Source: JBBBNV01 sp037137075
GTDB taxonomy: Bacteria > Bacillota > Bacilli > Paenibacillales > NBRC-103111
NCBI RefSeq assembly: GCF_037137075.1
Contig: NZ_JBBBNV010000005.1
Span: 62,001 to 126,000, forward strand
DNA length: 64,000 nt
Reading direction: 5' to 3'
A model generated the notes under the pieces. The model was not told the DNA's origin, did no database searches, and saw only the letters and a program-made list of their open reading frames with translations. Positions 58,586-64,000 of the stretch are shown one piece after another; position 1 is the stretch's first letter, and every line of letters begins with the position of its first letter. Both the position numbers and the translations under genes were made by a program.

Positions 58586-61038
58586 GAACAAGGAGCACAC
58601 GCAGACGATGGCTTATCGCGGTCCCTCTGCTGCTGACCGCAGCGGTTAGCGTGACGCCGCTGCTTCAGCAGCCGGAGCGCTTGGCCCTCGCTGCAGCGTC
58701 ATCTGCGCCGGATGCGGTGAGACCGGCTGGAGGCGAAGCTGCGCCAGTGAGTGCAGGCGGGGCGGCCCCGGGGACCGCAGCCGGTGCAGGCGAAGCGGGA
58801 CCCTCAGGCGGAGCTGAGCCGGAGAAGGCAAGTGGGGCGTCCGATGGAACGGCAGCCGCTGCAGGCGGGGCGGCCCCGGGGACTGCTCCCGCCGCCGCTC
58901 CGGGAACCGCGGGCTCTGTCAGCGCGGATAAAGCGAAGCAGGAGCTTCCGGCGGACAGCAGCTTCCGCCAAGTTGCGGCCTCCGCTCAGCTGGAGCTGTG
59001 GTTCGACCGCCAGTCCGGTCACTTCCAGGTCCGGGATCACCGCAGCGGCGGCGTATGGCGCTCCTATCCGAACCCCGCCGATTGGGCCAAGGAAACGATG
59101 AGCGGCACATGGCGCAACAATTTGCGCTCCCCGGTGATGCTGGAATATATCGATATGGACAATTTTAAATCCCAGCCCAAGATTATCAGCTTTGCGGAGG
59201 ACAAGGGCACCGTGGAAAGCTTCGAAGCAAGACCTGGCGGCTTCCGGGCGGTTTATCATTTTACGGCATCCAGAATCAACATTCCCGTCGAGGTGAAGCT
59301 AACCGACGATTATTTGGATGTCAGGCTGCTGCAGGAGGCAATGACTGAAGAGAAGCTCCGTGTGCTGAATGTGAAGCTGTTTCCGATGCTTGGCGCGGAA
59401 ATGTCCGGCGGACAGGACGGGTATTTGCTCGTTCCGGACGGATCGGGCGCCCTCATACGGTTCAAGCCAAACCGTACCAATGACAAAACAATTTACCGCG
59501 AGGACGTGTACGGCGCGGATTCCTCATTTTACGGGGAACGGACCGGCCGGCAGGAGGTGAAGATGCCGGTGTTCGGCATCAAGTCGGGCAATCAGGGGCT
59601 GATCGGCGTAATCACCGGCGGTGAAGAATACGCCAAGGTATTTGCTTCACCGGGAGGGGCATACGGACAAAGCAATTGGGCGACAGCCGAATGGCAGCTC
59701 CGGACGAAATTTTATCAGAGAACGAGCAAGAAAAAAGAAACCGGCTTCTATACCTACAACAAGGAGCCGTTCCAAGCAGACCGCTCTGTGCGTTACTATT
59801 TCCTGGACGAGGGCCATAGCGATTACGTCGGGATGGCAGCCAAATACCGGGAGTACCTCATGCGGGAGCATCAGCTGAAGCCCCTGCAGCCCGGCGCAGG
59901 CGGCAAGCTGCCGATGTTCATCGATATTATCGGGGCTGACCGGAAGAAGGGTCTGCTTTGGGACACTTATTTAAAGGGGACGACCACCTCGGAGGCGATG
60001 GAAATGGTCAAGCGGCTGTACGGACTCGGGATCGAGAATATGTCCGTGCAGTATCTGGGCTATCAGAAAAACGGCTACAGCTCGTTCGGGGGGCTGCTTC
60101 CCGTCGACGAGCGTCTGGGCGGGAACAACGGAATGAAGCAATTTATCGACTTCGCACACTCCTTGAACATTCCGGTGTATTTGGGCGCCAACTATACGAT
60201 AAACAACAATGATCGGGACGGCTTCCGGGCCAAATATGAAGGGCTGCGCAATTTGGCGGGTACGCTGCAGCAGTTCACCGCCTATTCCAGCGGGGAGCAA
60301 GTGACGATGGTCAGCCCGAGATTTTATCAGCAGGTCATTCAAGAGGATCTGGCTGAGATAGAGGCGCTTGGTGCGGACGGCGTGTACTTTGAGGATGGAA
60401 TCGGCCGTTATCTGGATAGTGATTTCAATGACCGTTATCCCTCGACGCGCAGGGAAACGAAGCAGATTCAGCAGGAGATACTGTCCGAAGTCAAGCATAC
60501 CCTGGGCGGCGTCCGGGGGGACAAAATCAACTTCTTCGGGCTGGGCAGCGTGAATCATATTCAGCGGATGCCGGATGATTACTCCTACGATTTGTTTATG
60601 GACGAAGCGGTCCCGTTTGCTCAAATTGCGGTGCATGGCCTGATCACGTATACGTCCGACTGGATTAATATGCGGGATCAGTACCGCCGGGATTTCCTGA
60701 GAGCGATTGAGTACGGCTTCTATCCGAGCTTTACCTTTACAAGCTCCCCCCAGCAGGAGATGAAGGGCGCCTACTGGATTTGGTATTACAGTATGAACTA
60801 CCGGGACTGGGAAGCTAAAGCGGTGGAAGAATATCAGCGTTACAACGAGGCGCTTGGCGATGTGCAGAACAAGTTCATTGTGAATCATCGCGCCATAGAG
60901 CCGAATGTGATGGAAACCGTATACGAGGGCGGCAAACGTGTCATTGTGAACTACAATCAGCAGCCGGTCCAGGTGGAGGGGGTCACTGTGCAGGCGCAGG
61001 ACTTTGTGGCGTTGCCCGGGGGAGGGAAGCTGGAATGA
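58582..61038 (+). CDS. DUF5696-type secreted, glycosidase-like protein
   Basis: This 818-residue protein has an N-terminal hydrophobic segment (about 9-25) and a low-complexity alanine/glycine/proline linker (about 35-115) containing a repeated segment. A beta-rich domain (about 118-430) and an apparent TIM-barrel region (about 440-760) follow. Acidic clusters on predicted strand ends, MFIDIIGADRKKG (from about 444) and GADGVYFEDGIGRYLDSDFND (from about 596), resemble glycoside-hydrolase catalytic sites. I relate it to DUF5696, a family without an assigned reaction that I remember from Paenibacillus glycan loci. The start is GTG ten bases after AGGAGG, overlapping the YIP1 gene. Hydrolase function is inference. 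Confidence 0.75.
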   Translation: MRTRSTRRRWLIAVPLLLTAAVSVTPLLQQPERLALAAASSAPDAVRPAGGEAAPVSAGGAAPGTAAGAGEAGPSGGAEPEKASGASDGTAAAAGGAAPGTAPAAAPGTAGSVSADKAKQELPADSSFRQVAASAQLELWFDRQSGHFQVRDHRSGGVWRSYPNPADWAKETMSGTWRNNLRSPVMLEYIDMDNFKSQPKIISFAEDKGTVESFEARPGGFRAVYHFTASRINIPVEVKLTDDYLDVRLLQEAMTEEKLRVLNVKLFPMLGAEMSGGQDGYLLVPDGSGALIRFKPNRTNDKTIYREDVYGADSSFYGERTGRQEVKMPVFGIKSGNQGLIGVITGGEEYAKVFASPGGAYGQSNWATAEWQLRTKFYQRTSKKKETGFYTYNKEPFQADRSVRYYFLDEGHSDYVGMAAKYREYLMREHQLKPLQPGAGGKLPMFIDIIGADRKKGLLWDTYLKGTTTSEAMEMVKRLYGLGIENMSVQYLGYQKNGYSSFGGLLPVDERLGGNNGMKQFIDFAHSLNIPVYLGANYTINNNDRDGFRAKYEGLRNLAGTLQQFTAYSSGEQVTMVSPRFYQQVIQEDLAEIEALGADGVYFEDGIGRYLDSDFNDRYPSTRRETKQIQQEILSEVKHTLGGVRGDKINFFGLGSVNHIQRMPDDYSYDLFMDEAVPFAQIAVHGLITYTSDWINMRDQYRRDFLRAIEYGFYPSFTFTSSPQQEMKGAYWIWYYSMNYRDWEAKAVEEYQRYNEALGDVQNKFIVNHRAIEPNVMETVYEGGKRVIVNYNQQPVQVEGVTVQAQDFVALPGGGKLE
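58753..58883 (+). repeat. Direct repeat in the A/G/P linker of the DUF5696-type gene
   Basis: A 23-base unit (starting GCAGGCGGGGCGGCCCC) occurs at 58753-58775 and again at 58861-58883, 108 bases apart and in frame (AGGAAPGT). Confidence 0.85.
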
Positions 61039-61910
61039 TACGCAGACGCAGGCCCGGTGCGGTCGCCGTGAGGCAGCTGGAAGGCTCTGTTTTTATTGCG
61101 CCTTGGATTTTCGGCTTTCTTGTTTTTATCGCTTTTCCGCTCGGCTATTCCTTATCTATGAGCTTTCAGCGGGTCAAAATTACTGCAGGCGGCATCGAGA
61201 CTACGCCGGTCGGCCTGCAGTATTACCGTGAGATTCTGCTTGCTGACGGTGGCCTGCTCTACAACGATCTGCTGCCTTTTTTGCGCCAGGTGGTCATCAT
61301 GATTCCGGTTATCGTGGTGTTCTCGCTGCTTGTCGCTATTTTGCTGAATCAGCGTTTTCTCGGACGCGGTTTTTTCCGGGCTGTATTTTTCCTGCCGGTC
61401 ATCTTCTCGACGGGACAAATCATTCAGGAGTTCATCACGCAGGGGGAAGGCACGCTCGGGTTTGTGGAGGAGATGGATTTGGGCGGGCTCATTACGACGT
61501 ATTTGCCGTCGAGCTGGGCCGTGCCAATGGTTAATATTATCAGCTCGTTCGTGCTGGTGCTGTGGTATTCCGGGGTGCAGATTTTGCTGTTTCTGGCCGG
61601 CCGGCAGACGATTGCCAAATCCGTCTATGAAGCCGCCCGGATCGACGGTGCCGACCCTTGGGCGACCTTTTGGAAAATTACGCTGCCCGGTATGACGCCG
61701 TTCATTGGGCTGAATTTGATTTATACAGTGGTCGACTTGTTTACGTTTCCGTCCAACCCGATTATTTCGAAGGTCAATACGCAAAACTACGGCTTATCCA
61801 GCGCCCTTGCCTGGATTTACTTTCTCATTGTGCTGCTGTTTCTGGGGCTGGTTTTCTTCATCTTCAACCGGGCGACAAGGACGGGCGGAGCAAAACGCCA
61901 TGTACGTTAA
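61035..61910 (+). CDS. CUT1 sugar ABC permease, first subunit (pair B)
   Basis: This 291-residue permease has six helices and the EAA loop EAARIDGADPWATFWKITLPG. The ATG overlaps the stop of the DUF5696-type gene (ATGA), so it is translated with it. The second permease follows 111 bases later. This is the second permease pair within one cluster, which argues for two related substrates or a gene duplication. Confidence 0.9.
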   Translation: MIRRRRPGAVAVRQLEGSVFIAPWIFGFLVFIAFPLGYSLSMSFQRVKITAGGIETTPVGLQYYREILLADGGLLYNDLLPFLRQVVIMIPVIVVFSLLVAILLNQRFLGRGFFRAVFFLPVIFSTGQIIQEFITQGEGTLGFVEEMDLGGLITTYLPSSWAVPMVNIISSFVLVLWYSGVQILLFLAGRQTIAKSVYEAARIDGADPWATFWKITLPGMTPFIGLNLIYTVVDLFTFPSNPIISKVNTQNYGLSSALAWIYFLIVLLFLGLVFFIFNRATRTGGAKRHVR

Positions 61911-62021
61911 ACGAATGCAACCTGGGCAAACAAGCCGGAAACAAGGGGAGAAAAGAATACTTGTTCGGAATGGAACGCCGTCAAAGCTTACGTGCAATGG
62001 ATTAGGAAGGAGGCAAAAGCT

Positions 62022-62990
62022 ATGGAACGAGTCATCCGGAAGTTCAAGGGCGATTTGCTGAGCCGAAACGGATTGCGGCGCAATTCGGTCAGGGCCGCCA
62101 GATGGATCGTTGGCCGGGAGGCGGACAAAGGGCTTATTTTTAAGCTGTTCCTGTATTTGATCCTCATCGATACGGCGTTTATTTACATGAAGCCGATATT
62201 GTATATGATCTCGACGATGGTGAAGGACGGCGCCAGCTTGCTGGACCCTGCTGTGGTATGGGTTCCCCGGACTTTGTACTGGGGGCATCTGCTGGAAGCG
62301 TTCCGGCTGCTGAAATATCCGAGCGGTCTTTTGATCAGTACGATTGTGTCGGTTTCTGTGGCCTGTCTGCAGGTGATTGCCTGCGCCGTCGCTGGGTTTG
62401 CGTTTGCCCGGCTCGATTTTCCGTTCAAACGGTTTTGGCTGGTGTGCCTTCTGTTTGCTTTTGTGATGCCGCCCCAGGTGACGATTCTGCCGTCCATCCT
62501 GATGTTCAAGGAAGCGGGCTGGATTAACACGTATTTGCCCCTGATTGTACCAGCCGTGTTCGGGCATGGCTTGAAGGGAGCCTTGTTTGTCATTATTTTC
62601 CGTCAATTTTTCAGCACGCTGCCGAAGGAGCTGGAGGAGGCCGCCCGGATCGACGGGGCGAATGTGTTCCGGATTTTCCTCCGGGTGATGCTGCCGGTCT
62701 CAACACCGGCCATTATCGTTGTGTTCCTGTTCTCGTTTGTTTGGAGCTGGAACGACTTTTATTATCCTTCCATGTACATGTTCGGCGCCAAGGAGGTTCC
62801 GCTTTCTATCAGCCTGTCCAAGCTGGCGGCGGCACTGACGGCGGAGGAAGCTCAGGCCGGGCCGAGTATTTTTGCCGAGCCGATTAAGATGGCCGCTTCG
62901 TTCCTCATTATTTTGCCGCCCCTGATCGTGTATTCCTTCACCCAGCGCTGGTTTGTGGAGGGAGTAGAGCGTACCGGGCTTGTCGATTAG
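62022..62990 (+). CDS. CUT1 sugar ABC permease, second subunit (pair B)
   Basis: This 322-residue permease has the EAA loop EEAARIDGANVFRIFLRVMLPVSTP and an N-terminal hydrophilic extension of about 45 residues. The ATG is eight bases after AGGAGG; the frame's earlier start is not supported. It is the last gene of the cluster, followed by a hairpin. The loop ALTAEEAQAGPSIFAEP between the last helices is slightly longer than in the other permeases here. Confidence 0.9.
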   Translation: MERVIRKFKGDLLSRNGLRRNSVRAARWIVGREADKGLIFKLFLYLILIDTAFIYMKPILYMISTMVKDGASLLDPAVVWVPRTLYWGHLLEAFRLLKYPSGLLISTIVSVSVACLQVIACAVAGFAFARLDFPFKRFWLVCLLFAFVMPPQVTILPSILMFKEAGWINTYLPLIVPAVFGHGLKGALFVIIFRQFFSTLPKELEEAARIDGANVFRIFLRVMLPVSTPAIIVVFLFSFVWSWNDFYYPSMYMFGAKEVPLSISLSKLAAALTAEEAQAGPSIFAEPIKMAASFLIILPPLIVYSFTQRWFVEGVERTGLVD

Positions 62991-63004
62991 CAGTACAGTC
63001 CAGG

Positions 63005-63040
63005 CGGATGAAGGCGGCCGAAGCCTCGTTGTTTCATCCG
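63005..63040 (+). terminator. Hairpin after the glycan cluster
   Basis: CGGATGAA pairs with TTCATCCG around a loop that holds a GGC/GCC stem. T-rich sequence (TGTCCTTT) follows but no clean T-run. Up to the response-regulator promoter nothing else is visible. Confidence 0.5.
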
Positions 63041-63298
63041 TGTCCTTTAACGATGCGGCGTTTAGATATGGCCAGTGAAAAAAGCCAGTGAAACAATGCA
63101 GGCATCCGAATAGTTGATTCTGGTCATTGCAAGAGACACATAAAGGCTGGTGAAGGAGAGCCGGGATGCTTGCGGCAAACCACCTGCATACTGTTCGTTC
63201 AATCCGAGTCTGTCCGTTCCGCAGGGAGCGGGCGGACTGTTTGCCGTGATGTAAAGTGAGGTTTTGCCCCGGGCTGTAAGCTGGTTTGCAGTACGATC

Positions 63299-63327
63299 TT
63301 GCTGTTTGGTTTACAAATTTGTAATAT
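63299..63327 (+). promoter_or_regulatory. Promoter with palindrome before the response regulator
   Basis: TTGCTG (63299-63304) and TAATAT (63322-63327) are 17 bases apart. The 14-base perfect palindrome TTACAAATTTGTAA (63311-63324) fills the spacer, a good position for autoregulation. Confidence 0.5.
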
Positions 63328-63370
63328 AAAGGAACAAGGGCTTCATCCGCTTTACACAAGGAGGAGTGTT

Positions 63371-64000
63371 ATGCATTTTTTGCTTGTGGAGGACGAACCG
63401 AAAATCCGTGAGGTGCTGACAGCCTACATCAAAAATGAAGGCTGGACCGTCGATTGCACTGCAAGCGGCACAGAGGCGCTGGAGTGGTTCCGGGAGCGGG
63501 AGTACCAGCTTGTGATTTTGGATTTAATGCTGGAGGGGCTGCCGGGGGAAGAGGTATGCGCCAACATCCGCGGCACCTCACTGGTCCCTCTTATGATGAT
63601 CACGGCCAAGTCACGGGAGGCCGATACGATAGCCGGGCTCAGGCTGGGAGCCGACGACTACATCTCCAAGCCGTTCCGGGTGAAGGAGGTCATTGCCCGG
63701 ATTCACGCTCTGCTGCGGCGCGCAGGCCAGAAGGAGCGACCGGATCGGCCGGATGCGGTGCCAAGGCTCTCCTTCGATCAGGGCCGGCTTGTTCTGATGC
63801 CCGATGCGGGAACGGTGCTTGTCGACGGGCGGCAGGCCAATCTCACGGCTACTGAATTAAAGCTGCTGAGCGTGCTGGTCTCGCGTCCAGGCCGGCTGTT
63901 CAGCCGGAATGATTTAACGTACCAGGTGCTGGGGTATACGTTCCAGGGGGACAGCCGCTCCATCGATACCCATCTCAAAAATTTGCGCAAAAAAATTGAG
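63371..64000 (+). CDS. OmpR/PhoB-family response regulator (3' truncated)
   Basis: The first 210 residues of a two-component regulator are present. The receiver domain has the acidic pair E7/D8 (LLVEDEP), the phospho-acceptor D51 (LVILDLMLEG) and K100 (YISKPF). The winged-helix DNA-binding domain starts near residue 135 and includes LTATELKLLSVLVSRPGRLFSRNDL and the SIDTHLKNLRKKI recognition helix. The window ends just before the final wing. The ATG follows AAGGAGGAG. The partner sensor kinase is expected downstream outside the window. Its closeness to the glycan cluster makes a regulatory link possible but unproven. Confidence 0.95.
   Translation, partial: MHFLLVEDEPKIREVLTAYIKNEGWTVDCTASGTEALEWFREREYQLVILDLMLEGLPGEEVCANIRGTSLVPLMMITAKSREADTIAGLRLGADDYISKPFRVKEVIARIHALLRRAGQKERPDRPDAVPRLSFDQGRLVLMPDAGTVLVDGRQANLTATELKLLSVLVSRPGRLFSRNDLTYQVLGYTFQGDSRSIDTHLKNLRKKIE

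Noticed and set aside
58753..58883. The 23-base direct repeat as a possible attachment site or recombination scar
   Set aside because: It is in frame inside a low-complexity A/G/P linker, so slippage or codon reuse in a repetitive protein segment explains it.
1..64000. Search for CRISPR arrays, tRNA/rRNA genes, insertion sequences and phage genes
   Set aside because: No regularly spaced repeats, no cloverleaf or rRNA blocks, and no transposase, integrase or phage structural protein were recognised.

Overview
The window looks like chromosome from a Paenibacillus-type, endospore-forming Firmicute. The support is a small acid-soluble spore protein, GerQ, a YjcZ-type spore peptide and a decayed cwlJ. 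It also has a T-box-controlled trpS, an L33 of the partly cysteine-less type, and many CUT1 sugar ABC systems paired with membrane-anchored AraC regulators. I see no rRNA, tRNA, CRISPR array, insertion sequence or prophage.

Positions 1-10.7 kb are mostly housekeeping. They hold two ATPases of a nickel/peptide-type importer (the first cut by the window edge), rpmG, trpS behind a tryptophan T-box, a DUF5325-like membrane peptide, an alpha/beta SASP, a YfhP-like membrane protein, a BmrC/BmrD-like heterodimeric ABC exporter and a SAM methyltransferase. Positions 11-30 kb hold two glycan-uptake loci, each with a transmembrane AraC regulator, LplB/LplC-type permeases and a lipoprotein binding protein. 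The second also carries a TIM-barrel isomerase, an unknown protein and a polysaccharide-lyase-like enzyme. Between them are a KamA-family radical SAM gene behind a c-di-AMP (ydaO) riboswitch and ung.

Positions 30-42 kb begin with gerQ and the cwlJ remnant. They continue with a complete urea module: urtABCDE (urea ABC importer) on the minus strand and ureABC-F-G-D (urease and its maturation factors, without ureE) divergent from it. Imported urea would be split to ammonia and CO2, and the shared intergenic region carries promoter-like elements and an inverted repeat. Positions 42-48.6 kb hold an aldo/keto reductase, csaA (apparently starting at AUA), ctaB and a SCO protein for cytochrome oxidase assembly, an AEC transporter, a Toprim protein, the YjcZ peptide and an MFS transporter.

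Positions 48.9-63 kb are one co-directional cluster and the most unusual part of the window. It encodes a binding lipoprotein, a MsmX-type ATPase, a 997-residue protein joining two carbohydrate-binding-like modules to a solute-binding domain, two permease pairs, an NHL-propeller/TPR/YIP1 membrane protein and a DUF5696-type glycosidase-like protein. I infer a surface system that senses, trims and imports one glycan; its substrate cannot be read from the sequence. The window ends inside an OmpR-family response regulator.
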